Assembly (NCBI RefSeq): GCF_017676385.1
Contig: NZ_JAFFZN010000005.1
Location: 62,001-126,000 of the forward strand
Source of the DNA: Streptomyces spirodelae
Lineage (GTDB): Bacteria; Actinomycetota; Actinomycetes; Streptomycetales; Streptomycetaceae
DNA length: 64,000 bases
Reading direction: 5' to 3'
In this document: positions 52,282 to 61,280 of the stretch, in pieces
Numbering within the stretch: the stretch's first letter is position 1
Layout of the letters: every line of letters begins with the position of its first letter
Program-made: the position numbers and the translations under genes
The notes under the pieces: model-generated
The model's database searches: none
Seen by the model: the letters and a program-made list of their open reading frames with translations, nothing else
Told to the model about the DNA's origin: nothing

Positions 52282-53843
52282 TCAGTGCACGGGCTGCCGT
52301 TCGGCGGTGGCAGGTGCAGGCGCCGCCGTAGCGGTGCCGGTGGTGGCGGTGGCGGCGGTGGCGGCGGGCTTCCGGAGCGCCACGAAGGCGACGGCGAGCG
52401 CCAGGACGAGCAGTCCGGTTCCGGCGGCGAAAGCCACGTGGTAGCCCCCGGTCAGCGCTGCGGCACGCGAACTGCCCGAGGCCGTCAGTGCTTCGGTGCG
52501 GGCGGTGGCCAGGGTGGACAGTGTGGCCATGCCGAGGGCCATACCGATCTGCTGCGTGGTGTTGAACAGCCCGGAGGCCAGCCCCGCGTCCCGTGCGTCC
52601 GCGCCCGACATGCCCAGCGCGGTGAGGGCCGGGAGCGCGAGCCCGAACCCTGCCGCGAGCAGCATCACGGGGAGCAGGTCGGTGGCGTAGTGCGCGCGCT
52701 CGGGCAGCCGGGTGAGCAGCGCGAGCACACCGATCAGGAGTCCGAGGCCGGTCAGCAGTACGGCGCGTTCCCCGTACCGTGCGACCAGCCGGGCCGAGAC
52801 GCCGAGCGAGACGACGCCGATGACGAGCGCTGCCGGCAGCATCGCCAGACCGGTGCGCGCGGCGCCATAGCCCAGCACGCCCTGGAGGTAGAGGGCCACC
52901 AGCACCTGGAAGGAGTACAGCGCGGCCACCATCAGCATCTGGACGACGTTCGCGGCGGCGACGGTGCGCGAGCGCAGGATGCGCAGCGGCATCAGCGGCG
53001 TACGGGCACGGGCCTGGCGGAGGAAGAAGCCGGCGAGCAGCGCCGAGCCGAGCAGCACCGGGAGGAAGGTGTGCGGTGAGCCCCAGCCGTGGCTGGTGGT
53101 GTTGATGACTCCGTAGATTCCGGTCATCAGGCCGACGGTGATCAGCAGCGCTCCCCAGGCGTCGGCTCCGGCCCGGAGTCCCAGCCCGCTGTCGGAGGGC
53201 AGCGCCGGCAGGGCGAGGGCGAGCACGGCGGCGCCGATGGGCAGGTTGATGAAGAAGATCCAGTGCCAGGTGAGCAGGTCGGTGAGGACACCGCCGAGGA
53301 CCTGGCCGATGGAGGCGCCTGCGGCGCCGGTGAAGCTGAACACCGCTATGGCACGGGCTCTTTCGCCGCGTCCGGGATAGAGCGTGACGAGGATGCCGAG
53401 CCCCACGGCAGCCGCCATGGCGCTGCCGACGCCCTGCATGAAGCGGGCGGCGAGCAGGACGGCAGGGGTGGTGGCGAACCCGGCCAGCAGTGAGGCCGCG
53501 GTGAAGACGCCGGTGCCGGCGAGGAACATCCTCCCCCAACCTCCGGCCGGGGGTGCCCCCAGCGGCCGATCAGGTCGCCGAGCCGGCCGGCGAGCAGCAG
53601 CAGGCTCCCGAAGGCGATGAGGTAGGCGTTGACGACCCAGCTCAGCTGCAAGGGGCTGAAGTCGAGGTCGCGCTGGATGGCCGGCATCGCCACGGTGACG
53701 ATGGAACCGTCCAGGATGATCATCAGCGTTCCGGCGGCGATGACGCCGAGGGCGAGACCGCGTGAACCTCGGGTGCCGAGCGCGGACTTGGAGGACTCGG
53801 AGGGCTTCGAGGACCCGGAGGACTCGGGAGATATGGCAGACAT
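52282..53843 (-). pseudogene. MFS efflux transporter (EmrB/QacA type), frameshifted by a 29-nt repeat
   Basis: The 5' part (MSAISPESSGSSKPS to LAGRLGDLIGR) and 3' part (RMFLAGTGVFTAASLLAGFA to the stop at 52282) belong to one 14-helix transporter but are in different frames. The frame changes exactly across a 29-nt repeat at 53533-53561; removing it restores GDLIGRRMFLAG, the normal loop 2-3 motif. Both halves are otherwise intact (e.g. ALDFSPLQ-like helix 1 region, GGVLTDLLTWHWIFFINLPI). So the gene is recently inactivated or, less likely, rescued by frameshifting. The divergent MarR gene is its presumed regulator. Confidence 0.85.
53533..53561. repeat. CTCCCCCA-type palindromic repeat inserted in the MFS gene (29 nt)
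   Basis: CCCCCAACCTCCGGCCGG and the closing GGGTGCCCCCA match the intergenic copy at 5351-5381 almost base for base. Its length is not a multiple of three. Confidence 0.85.
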
Positions 53844-53999
53844 GACGGCCTCTCTGGTCGCGCACCCGGCGAACACGGGTGGTGGCGAGGGGGAGCGGAA
53901 GCGGAGGTGGAGCCGCGGTGGAGCGGATAGCGAGACCGTAGCAGATAGTTTCGTTGTAGACGATATTTCTCGGAACGAATTTGCCGGTAGGCTGGTCCC

Positions 54000-54491
54000 A
54001 TGACCGCCATGACGCCACCGACCCGCACCCAGCCGGACCTCTCCTACCTGCTGGACCACACGAGCCATGTGCTGCGCACCCAGATGGCGGCGGCACTCGC
54101 CGAGATCGGGCTCACCGCGCGGATGCACTGCGTGCTCGTCCACGCGCTGGAGCGCGAGTGCAGTCAGAGCGAACTCGCCGAGATCGGCGACATGGACAAG
54201 ACCACGATGGTCGTCACCGTGGACGCCCTGGAGAAGGCCGGGCTCGCCGAGCGCCGCCCCTCCAGCACCGACCGCCGAGCACGGATCATCGCCGTCACCG
54301 AAGAGGGCGCACGGACGGCCGAGCACAGCCGGCAGATCGTCGACGAGGTGCACCAACGGGCGCTGGAGGCGCTGCCGGACGGCGACCGGGAGACGTTCCT
54401 GCGGCTCCTCGGCCATCTGGCCACCGGCCACCTGAGCACCCCCGCCCCCACTCCGGCCCCCGCCCGCCGGGCCCGGCAGCGCAGCCGGTGA
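54000..54491 (+). CDS. MarR-family regulator
   Basis: A 163-aa winged-helix regulator. SQSELAEIGDMDKTTMVVTV is the recognition region and ERRPSSTDRRARIIAVTEEG the wing, both MarR signatures. It is divergent from the (disrupted) efflux gene 156 nt away; TCGTTGTAGACGA at 53951-53963 could be part of its site. The C-terminus is a Pro/Ala tail. It probably repressed the pump and itself. Confidence 0.92.
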   Translation: MTAMTPPTRTQPDLSYLLDHTSHVLRTQMAAALAEIGLTARMHCVLVHALERECSQSELAEIGDMDKTTMVVTVDALEKAGLAERRPSSTDRRARIIAVTEEGARTAEHSRQIVDEVHQRALEALPDGDRETFLRLLGHLATGHLSTPAPTPAPARRARQRSR

Positions 54492-54595
54492 AGCGGCGCA
54501 GGACAGGGCCGCGGGTGTGCCCGGCGACGGCGTTCGCGCGACCATGGAGGGCGACCATGGCGGGCGACCCACCACGCGACGGCTGAGGTGAACCG

Positions 54596-54901
54596 ATGGC
54601 TGTGACGTCCAAGCGCGTGATCGTGACGGGACAGGTCCAAGGGGTGTTCTTCCGGGACACCTGCCGGCAGACGGCAGCGGCGCACGGCGTGTACGGCTGG
54701 GTGCGCAACCTGCCCGACGGCAGCGTGGAAGCCCTCTTCGAGGGAGAGCCGGACGCCGTCGACGTACTGGTGGCATGGGCGCACGAGGGGCCACCGGCAG
54801 CCTTCGTCGACGACGTGAGGGTGACGGAGCAGGAGCCGCGGGGCCACTCCACCTTCGAGGTACGCACCACCGCCCTCTCCTCGCGGGGCCGGCACCGGTG
54901 A
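54596..54901 (+). CDS. acyP: acylphosphatase
   Basis: A 101-aa enzyme hydrolysing acyl phosphates. VTGQVQGVFFRDTCRQ contains the phosphate-binding loop with Arg20, and GWVRNLPDGSVEA has the catalytic Asn38. The C-terminus has about 10 extra residues. Its TGA overlaps the GTG of the next gene (GTGA), so both are co-translated. Confidence 0.94.
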   Translation: MAVTSKRVIVTGQVQGVFFRDTCRQTAAAHGVYGWVRNLPDGSVEALFEGEPDAVDVLVAWAHEGPPAAFVDDVRVTEQEPRGHSTFEVRTTALSSRGRHR

Positions 54902-55680
54902 CCCGGCCGGAGCACCGCCCGGCCGCGGGCGAGCGGCTCCGGCTCCACGTCCACGTACCCGACGAACTGCGCTTCTTCCTTCCCACGCGGCTGCGCCGCC
55001 GGGCCGGGGGCCAGGAGGGCGTGTACTGCCCGTACGACGGGACATCCTCGCTGGGGCACGTCGTGCAGTCGCTGGGGGTACCGCTGACGGAGGTGGCCGG
55101 GCTGCGGGCCGACGGCGAGCCCGTCGCCGACTCCCACCGGCCGGCGGACGGCGCCCACATCGCGCTGGTTCCGGTGCACCGTCCCCAGCCGCTCCCGCCG
55201 TCCGCGCCCTCGCCGCCGCGCTTCGTCCTCGACGTCCACCTGGGAGCGCTGGCCAGGCGCCTGCGGCTGCTGGGCGTGGACACCGCCTACCGCAACGACG
55301 CGCACGACCCTGAACTGGTGGAGCAGGCCAATGCCGAGCGGCGCGTCCTGCTGACCCGGGACCGGGGCCTGCTGCGCAGGCGGACCCTGTGGCTGGGCGC
55401 TTTCGTGCGCGGCAGCCGGGCCGACGAGCAGACCACCGACGTGCTGGAGCGGTTCGATCCCCTGCTCGCCCCCTGGACGCGCTGCCCGGCGTGCAACGGC
55501 CCGCTGGCAGCCGTCGCCAAGGAGGAGATCGCCGACCAGCTTCCGCCGGGCACCCGGCGCACGTACGACACGTTCACGCGCTGTGCCTCATGTGGGCGCC
55601 TGTACTGGCCGGGCGCCCACCATGCGCGCTTGACGGCCCGTGTGGACGCGGCGCGGCGCCGGGGGAGCTGGTTCCGATGA
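54898..55680 (+). CDS. Mut7-C RNase-domain protein with ubiquitin-like N-terminus
   Basis: A 260-aa protein. Residues 1-90 form a ThiS/ubiquitin-like domain (LHVHVPDELRFFLPTRLRRR; SLGHVVQSLGVPLTEVAGL). Then comes the Mut7-C PIN-like domain: FVLDVHLGALARRLRLLGVD (first Asp), VLLTRDRGLLRRR, and a zinc ribbon TRCPACNGPL...FTRCASCGRLYW. Mut7-C is a predicted RNase. GTG 54898 overlaps the acylphosphatase stop. The target RNA is unknown. Confidence 0.9.
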   Translation: MTRPEHRPAAGERLRLHVHVPDELRFFLPTRLRRRAGGQEGVYCPYDGTSSLGHVVQSLGVPLTEVAGLRADGEPVADSHRPADGAHIALVPVHRPQPLPPSAPSPPRFVLDVHLGALARRLRLLGVDTAYRNDAHDPELVEQANAERRVLLTRDRGLLRRRTLWLGAFVRGSRADEQTTDVLERFDPLLAPWTRCPACNGPLAAVAKEEIADQLPPGTRRTYDTFTRCASCGRLYWPGAHHARLTARVDAARRRGSWFR

Positions 55681-55726
55681 GAGGGTGCCCCGGCTGTGGA
55701 TCGCAGACTGCGGGCTGGTGCCGCGC

Positions 55727-56155
55727 CTACCCGAAGCGCGCCACATACCGGCGCTGCCACGGGGTCTCGACCGCGCGGCGCGCGTAGTGCGCACGGACAT
55801 ACCCGACCGCCTCGTCCGGCGCGACGCCGTCGAGAACCGCGAGGCAGGCCAGCGCCGTTCCCGTACGCCCCTGACCGCCACCGCAGGCGACCTCGACCCG
55901 CTCGGTCCCGGCACGCTCCCACACCTGGCGCAGGGCCGCGCGGGCCTCGGCGCGGTCGCTCGGCAGGCGGAAGTCGGGCCAGCGCAGCCAGCGGGACTCC
56001 CAGTCGGTGGTGGCCGGTGGGCGGCTCAGCAGATACAGGCCGAAGTGCGGTGCGGGGCCTGACGGCAGGGGCCGGCGCAGCCCCCGCCCACGGACGAGTC
56101 GGCCGGACGGCAGGAGCAGGACCCCCGGTGCATCGGGTTCCCAGGTTGCGGACAT
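55727..56155 (-). CDS. protein-tyrosine-phosphatase-like protein
   Basis: A 142-aa protein. The CX5R loop is complete: VACGGGQGRTGTAL (Cys91, Arg97), followed by the usual helix (LACLAVLDGVAPDEAVGYVR). WESRWLRWPDFRLP carries candidate general-acid Asp residues. It is smaller than most tyrosine phosphatases, and the loop lacks the usual His before Cys. Substrate unknown. Confidence 0.82.
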   Translation of the reverse strand: MSATWEPDAPGVLLLPSGRLVRGRGLRRPLPSGPAPHFGLYLLSRPPATTDWESRWLRWPDFRLPSDRAEARAALRQVWERAGTERVEVACGGGQGRTGTALACLAVLDGVAPDEAVGYVRAHYARRAVETPWQRRYVARFG

Positions 56156-56324
56156 GCCCGGAGCCTAGCGAGCGGCCGGGCCCGGTGCGGGCTGATCGGG
56201 AAGAGTCCCGGCTCCCCCGTACGGACCCGCCCCGGGCGCGGGCGCCGAGCCGCGGCGGGAGACTCGGCGGGACGGTCGCGCCCAGCGCCCGGGGCGGCCC
56301 GGCCAGGCGGAGGCGGTGCGTGGG

Positions 56325-56858
56325 ATGAGCATGGAGCTGGGGATTCTGGTGGAGCGGGACGGCCTGCCCGCAGTACGACTGGAGCGCCCGTTCGCCGTGA
56401 GCGCGGACGAGGTGTGGCGCGCGCTGACGGAACCGGACCGGATGGCGGCCTGGTTCCCCTCGCCCACCGTGCACATCGAGCCGATGGTGGGCGGACGCGT
56501 CGACTTCGCGGGTGACCCGTACGCGGAGGACCACTCCGGGACCGTCCTGGAGTTCGATCCGCCGCGCCGTCTGGCCTACACCTGGGGTGACGACGAACTC
56601 CTCTTCGAGCTCGGCCGCCGCGGCGAGGGGTGTGTGCTCGCCCTGACCGACGTACTGGAGGACCGCGAGGCGGCAGCGCGCAACGCGGCCGGCTGGGACG
56701 TGTGCCTGGACGAGCTGTCCGAACTGCTGAACGGCGGGAGCCCGTCCGGCCCGCACGCGGCGGGCTCGGCCAGCGACTGGCAGGCCCGCTACGACGCCTA
56801 CGTCGCCGCCGGTATGCCGTCGGGCGCGCCGCTGCCGGACGGCGGCGACCCGGGCTGA
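56325..56858 (+). CDS. SRPBCC (AHSA1/START-like) protein
   Basis: A 177-aa ligand-binding-fold protein. RPFAVSADEVWRALTEPDRM, AAWFPSPTVHIEPMVGGRVD and PRRLAYTWGDDELLFEL are AHSA1 family marks. The C-terminal SASDWQARYDAYVAAGMP matches the SRPBCC C-terminal motif. ATG 56325 has GGAGG 11 nt upstream. Such proteins bind hydrophobic ligands; function unknown. Confidence 0.85.
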   Translation: MSMELGILVERDGLPAVRLERPFAVSADEVWRALTEPDRMAAWFPSPTVHIEPMVGGRVDFAGDPYAEDHSGTVLEFDPPRRLAYTWGDDELLFELGRRGEGCVLALTDVLEDREAAARNAAGWDVCLDELSELLNGGSPSGPHAAGSASDWQARYDAYVAAGMPSGAPLPDGGDPG

Positions 56859-56880
56859 GAGCCGCACCGGCGCGGGGCCG

Positions 56881-58041
56881 TCACCCCCAGCGGCGGGCCA
56901 CCAGCAGCGTCCAGCAGGTGAGGGCCGCGCACAGAATGCCGCCGGCGGCGAAGACGGTGGCGTGCCGGCCGTCCTGGAGCAGTGAGCTGGTGAGCGCCAC
57001 CGCGGCGGAGCTGGCCAGTATGGCCGAGGCGGAGAAGAGGGAAGCGGCGCGGGCCCGGGCCGGGGGCGGCAGCAGCCGGGGCAGCCAGGTCTGCAGCGTG
57101 GTGTGGAGGTAGCTCCAGGCGGTGCCCAGCAGCGCGGCGGACAGCATCAGGACCGCCGTACCCGGCACCACCGCGGCCAGCAGCGCACCCGTGACGCCCA
57201 TCGAACCTCCGGTGGCCAGCAGCCTCCTGGGCCCCCATACCCGGGCGTGCCGACGCAGCACGAAGGTGCTGGTGAGGACGCCGAGCGCGTAGGTGACCAG
57301 CACGGCGGTGGTCGAGGTCCGGCTTCCCGCGGTGGCCAGCGCGGGGGCGAGGAGAGCGGGCAGCCCGAGCATGACGGTGCCCTCGGCCGCGCCGAGACCG
57401 AGCACGGTGCAGTACGCGGCGCGGCGCCCGCCCGCTCCGGCGCGGGGCGGGTCCTGCGCCGCCCGGGCCGCCTCCGAAGGGCCGGGCGGTGAGCCGGGCA
57501 GTGGGCCGGGAAGGGGCCGGGTGGCCGCGCGGATGCGGCAGACGGTGACTGCGGTCAGTACGGCGATGACGGCGAAGGCGGGCCGCCAGGAACCGCAGCG
57601 CAGCACGGTGTCGGCGAGTACGGGAGAGGCGATCGCGCTCGCCGCCGTCACGGTGGTGAGGGTGGCGAACGCGCGCTGTCTGGCCTGGGCCGGGCTGAGC
57701 GACTCGTAGCAGAGGGAGACCGAGGGGGTGACGGTGGCGAAGCCGGCGCCCGCGGCCGTACGCAGCGCGATCCACCAGGCCGGCCCCGGGCACAGCGCCG
57801 AGCCGACGGAGGCGGCCGCCGCCACCAGCAGTCCGGTACGCAGGCTGCGTCCTGGTCCGTAGCGGTCGGCGAACCAGCCCCACAGGGGCAGGGCGAGCCC
57901 TTGGCCGAGGGAGTAGGCGGCCAGCCCGGTGGTGACGGTGGCGATGTCCGTGTGCCAGGCCGTGGCGAGGGCGGCGAGCAGGGGCGCGGCCAGGTGCCAG
58001 TCGGCGTTGCCGAGGGCGGCCGCCCAGCGCAGCGCGGACAT
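56881..58041 (-). CDS. MFS transporter
   Basis: A 386-aa 12-helix protein starting at ATG 58041 behind GAGGGGGC. PLWGWFADRYGPGRSLRTGL is the loop 2-3 motif, LRTAAGAGFATVTPSVSLCY helix 4. GPRRLLATGGSMGVTGALLA is the matching central loop in the second half. The fold fits YcaD/AraJ-like exporters. Substrate unknown; it is divergent from the ATPase gene at 58327. Confidence 0.87.
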   Translation of the reverse strand: MSALRWAAALGNADWHLAAPLLAALATAWHTDIATVTTGLAAYSLGQGLALPLWGWFADRYGPGRSLRTGLLVAAAASVGSALCPGPAWWIALRTAAGAGFATVTPSVSLCYESLSPAQARQRAFATLTTVTAASAIASPVLADTVLRCGSWRPAFAVIAVLTAVTVCRIRAATRPLPGPLPGSPPGPSEAARAAQDPPRAGAGGRRAAYCTVLGLGAAEGTVMLGLPALLAPALATAGSRTSTTAVLVTYALGVLTSTFVLRRHARVWGPRRLLATGGSMGVTGALLAAVVPGTAVLMLSAALLGTAWSYLHTTLQTWLPRLLPPPARARAASLFSASAILASSAAVALTSSLLQDGRHATVFAAGGILCAALTCWTLLVARRWG

Positions 58042-58326
58042 GGTGCCCCCTCTCTCGTGGTCGCCACGGTGGTCGGCCGGGGCGAGGTCGGCTCGCCTGC
58101 GGCGACCCCACGAAACGAGAGAATATGGGGGTTTTCCCCAAGAAGACGGAGTGTACTGGAATTTGACCCCTTCTGGGGACCCGGGCAGCAACGCGGGCCC
58201 GGGGCTGCGCCACAGCGGCCGGACCGCTTCGGCCCGGCCGGGACTGCGTTGCACAGCTGTCGGTTCAGCCCCGTATCGTCGGGTTCCGCGCAACACCGAC
58301 CAACGACGGAAAGGCAGGCGAGCGGC

Positions 58327-60174
58327 GTGCGGGAGCAGTCCTCTGGAGCCGGCGGGCAGCGGCGTGGCGGCGGGCGGCCCTACGCGAGGGGCGGCCACGG
58401 AGGACCGCGCGGCGGGCACCGGCCGCGCGGGCACGGCGGCCCGCCGCGTGAGCACCCCGGCCGCTCCGGCTACGACGAGCACCGGCCGCGCGCTGTCCGT
58501 ACCGGACTGGCGGCGCAGCTGCGGACGCTGGAGGGTGCGCAGTACGGGCGCTACAAGGGCCTGGTCGGACGCTGGGAGATGCCCGGCGGCCTGCTGCTGG
58601 AGCTGGTGCGCGGGCAGTCCGACCCGTACGCGCCGCCCGCCCGGGTCGCCCTCCATGTGCCGGACCGGCTCGCCGCGCTGCCGCCCGAGCTGTGGCGGAC
58701 CGCGACCCGGCGCCGCGCGCTGTCCTCGTACCTGGCGCGACAGGCGGCGGCGGCCGTGCGCGGCGAGAAGGCGCTGCGGGTGGACGCGGGCGGACAGGAG
58801 GTGCTGGAGCGCAGCTCGTGCACCGTGAGCGGCGAGGACGGCTCGGTGACCTTGCGGCTGGGCGCCGCGCTGCCGGGACACGGGCGCCGGATCGACGCGC
58901 GGGAGGCCGAGCGGCTGCTGTGCCAGGTGCTGCCGCGCGTGGCCGAACAGGCGCTGCACTACGCGTCGTTGGACGCGGCGGAAGTGCGGCGGTTCGTGGA
59001 GACGGTCGAGGACTCGGTGGCGCTGCGGGAGGCGCTGGCAGGGCGCGGCCTGGTGGGGTTCGTCGCCGACGGCGCGGTGCTGCCGCGCCGCAGCGGCGTG
59101 GACGACCAGCCGGCCACCGGCAGCGGCGTGGTGCCCTTCACCTCGCCCGAACAGCTGCGCGTGACGGTCGAGCTGCCGCACGCGGGAGCGGTGACCGGCA
59201 TGGGCGTCCCCGAGGGGGTGAACCTGGTCGTCGGCGGCGGGTTCCACGGCAAGTCCACCTTGCTGCGGGCGCTGGAGACGGGTGTCTGGGACCACGTGCC
59301 GGGAGACGGACGCGAACTGGTTGTCTCACGGAGTGAGACGGTGAAGCTGCGGGCCGAGGACGGCCGCCGCGTGGAGCGGGTGGATGTGCACGCCTTCGTC
59401 GACCATCTGCCCGACGGCTCCGACACCTCGGACTTCTCCACCCAGAACGCCTCGGGGTCCACCTCGCAGGCCGCTTCACTGTGCGAGGCCGTTGAGGCCG
59501 GCGCGCGGGTGCTGCTGATCGACGAGGACACCGCCGCCACGAACCTGATGATCCGGGACGCCCGGATGCAGGCGCTGGTCGCCAAGGACCGCGAACCGCT
59601 CACCCCGCTGGTGGACACCATCCGCTCGCTCCACCGCGACCACGGCGTCTCGACGGTGCTGGTGATGGGCGGCTCCGGGGACTATCTGGAGGTCGCCGAC
59701 CGCGTCGTGATGATGGACGCCTACCGCCCCTCGGACGTCACCGCGCGGGCGCGTGAGATCGCGGCTGTGCCCACCGGGCGGCACGCCGAGGCCGAGTCGT
59801 TCCCCGGCGTGGTGGCGCGGGTGCCCGACCCCTCGTCGCTCGACGCCGAGGTGCGCGGGCGGCCCCGCATCCGGGCGCGGGGCGAGGACGTGCTCTCCTT
59901 CGGCGACCACGAGGTGGACCTGCGCGCCGTCGAGCAGATCGCCGACCCGCGCCAGGTGACCGGCATCGGCCTGGCGCTGGAGCTGATGGTGCGGCGCGGG
60001 CTGCTGGACGGGCAGCGCACGCTGGGGCAGGCGCTGGACCAGCTGGACGAGCTGCTCGCGGACGGCGCGACGGGGCCGCTTCTCAGTATTCGGGACGAGG
60101 ATTTCGCCGTGCCCCGGCGGTTCGAGACCGCCGCGGCGATCAACCGCGTCCGGGGGCTGCGGATGCTCCGCTGA
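58327..60174 (+). CDS. predicted ABC-class ATPase (COG3044/PF09818 type)
   Basis: A 615-aa protein. The Arg/Gly-rich leader (about 50 residues) resembles an RNA-binding RGG tail. Domain marks are GRYKGLVGRWEMPGGLLLEL, an ATP loop VVGGGFHGKSTLLRA (about 302-312) and Walker B VLLIDEDTAATNLMIRD (about 396). This family includes the trypanosome RNA-editing ATPase MRB1590, and bacterial members have no set role. GTG 58327 is chosen because the sequence before it has no family similarity. The RGG leader and the MRB1590 link suggest RNA, but this is inference. Confidence 0.87.
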   Translation: MREQSSGAGGQRRGGGRPYARGGHGGPRGGHRPRGHGGPPREHPGRSGYDEHRPRAVRTGLAAQLRTLEGAQYGRYKGLVGRWEMPGGLLLELVRGQSDPYAPPARVALHVPDRLAALPPELWRTATRRRALSSYLARQAAAAVRGEKALRVDAGGQEVLERSSCTVSGEDGSVTLRLGAALPGHGRRIDAREAERLLCQVLPRVAEQALHYASLDAAEVRRFVETVEDSVALREALAGRGLVGFVADGAVLPRRSGVDDQPATGSGVVPFTSPEQLRVTVELPHAGAVTGMGVPEGVNLVVGGGFHGKSTLLRALETGVWDHVPGDGRELVVSRSETVKLRAEDGRRVERVDVHAFVDHLPDGSDTSDFSTQNASGSTSQAASLCEAVEAGARVLLIDEDTAATNLMIRDARMQALVAKDREPLTPLVDTIRSLHRDHGVSTVLVMGGSGDYLEVADRVVMMDAYRPSDVTARAREIAAVPTGRHAEAESFPGVVARVPDPSSLDAEVRGRPRIRARGEDVLSFGDHEVDLRAVEQIADPRQVTGIGLALELMVRRGLLDGQRTLGQALDQLDELLADGATGPLLSIRDEDFAVPRRFETAAAINRVRGLRMLR

Positions 60175-60196
60175 GGGGGCATGGTTGGGTGGCCTC

Positions 60197-60772
60197 ATGA
60201 GCGACACCGTGACCGTGACCACCTGGTATCTGGAGCAGACAGCCCCCGGTCAGCTGGCGCCCGCCCGGGTACCGGATCCGTCCGCCGGGGTCGCCGTCCA
60301 CCGTGCCGAGGCGCCCAGCCCGGAGTTCAGCAGGTTCCTGTACGCCTCCGTCGGCGCGGACAACACCTGGATCGACCGGCTGCCGTGGTCGTACGAGCAG
60401 TGGCGGCGCTTCCTGGAGCGCCCGGGGGTCGAGACCTGGGTCGCCTACGAGCGGGGCACCCCGGCCGGTTTCATCGAACTGGACGGCGCCGGGGAGGCGG
60501 GCAGGGTGGAGATCAGCTACTTCGGGCTGCTGCCCGCGTTCCGCGGCCGGGGCATCGGTGGCCACCTGCTCTCGGTCGGGACCGCCCGCGCCTGGGATCT
60601 CGCCGGCCGCTGGGAGGGCCACCCGGCGACCGCCCGCGTCTGGCTGCACACCTGTTCCCTGGACGGTCGCCATGCGCGGGCCAACTATGAGCGGCGCGGG
60701 TTCCGTGTGTACCGCACGGAGACGAAGCAGGAGCCGCGGGTGATCCCGCCGGGCCCCTGGCCGGGGGCCTGA
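60197..60772 (+). CDS. GNAT acetyltransferase
   Basis: A 191-aa acetyltransferase. YERGTPAGFIELDGAGEAGR, VEISYFGLLPAFRGRGIGGH (acetyl-CoA loop RGRGIGG) and RVWLHTCSLDGRHARANYER are diagnostic. It follows the ATPase gene by 22 nt and may be cotranscribed. ATG 60197 was preferred over TTG 60185. Substrate unknown. Confidence 0.9.
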   Translation: MSDTVTVTTWYLEQTAPGQLAPARVPDPSAGVAVHRAEAPSPEFSRFLYASVGADNTWIDRLPWSYEQWRRFLERPGVETWVAYERGTPAGFIELDGAGEAGRVEISYFGLLPAFRGRGIGGHLLSVGTARAWDLAGRWEGHPATARVWLHTCSLDGRHARANYERRGFRVYRTETKQEPRVIPPGPWPGA

Positions 60773-60775
60773 GAC

Positions 60776-60792
60776 GCGCCCCGAAGGGGCGC
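60776..60792. repeat. GCGCCCC-GAA-GGGGCGC hairpin repeat, copy 3
   Basis: Starts 4 nt after the GNAT stop and continues as GGGGAACGGCGCGC, as in other Streptomyces copies. It may serve as a terminator. Confidence 0.8.
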
Positions 60793-60906
60793 GGGGAACG
60801 GCGCGCTCAGCCACACTCCGGCCGCACACGGAAGGCGTCAGAAGCTCCAACGGCGAGACCCGACCGCCGGCACGCAAGAGGGTGTCTCATGATGCAAGCG
60901 GCACAT

Positions 60907-60921
60907 GTCCGCCATGCGGAC
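60907..60921. promoter_or_regulatory. inverted repeat GTCCGC-CAT-GCGGAC
   Basis: Perfect 6-bp arms, 41 nt upstream of the leader peptide start. Possible operator of the sulfur operon. Confidence 0.45.
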
Positions 60922-60962
60922 GCCGGTGGACTGAGGTCAGACGCGCGTGCGAGGCTTCCGTC

Positions 60963-61046
60963 ATGTCTCGCGCTGGAATCGCCTTGGTGAGTCGACGTCA
61001 CGTCGACCTCGTTCGCGTGTCCAGCGCCATCTGTCCGGCGAGCTGA
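60963..61046 (+). CDS. sulfur-operon leader peptide (27 aa)
   Basis: A short ORF, ATG 60963 to TGA 61046. It contains SRRHVDLVRVSSAICPAS, which matches the conserved Streptomyces leader-peptide pattern (RRHVDL-R--S--C) found before sulfite reductase and other sulfur genes. The single Cys near the end would make ribosome progress depend on Cys-tRNA. GAGG lies about 9 nt upstream. The following 235-nt untranslated region reaches the sulfite reductase start. Confidence 0.85.
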   Translation: MSRAGIALVSRRHVDLVRVSSAICPAS

Positions 61047-61280
61047 CAGTCACAGCACCGCCGTTCTGACACCCCCCTCCTGACGTCCTCCGACGCCGAC
61101 CAGGTACCGCCGAACCGCAGCCGCCGCCCTCACCGTCGCGGGCGAGCCGCCCGGGACCGGTGCCGAAACCCCTGCGCACGGGCCCTCGAACCGCTCCCCG
61201 TGAGACGGACCCCGCCCGGCGCGCCCCGACCGCACCCGCCCGACGTGTGCCCGCGCCCCCTGCCCGAAGGATCTCCCGCC

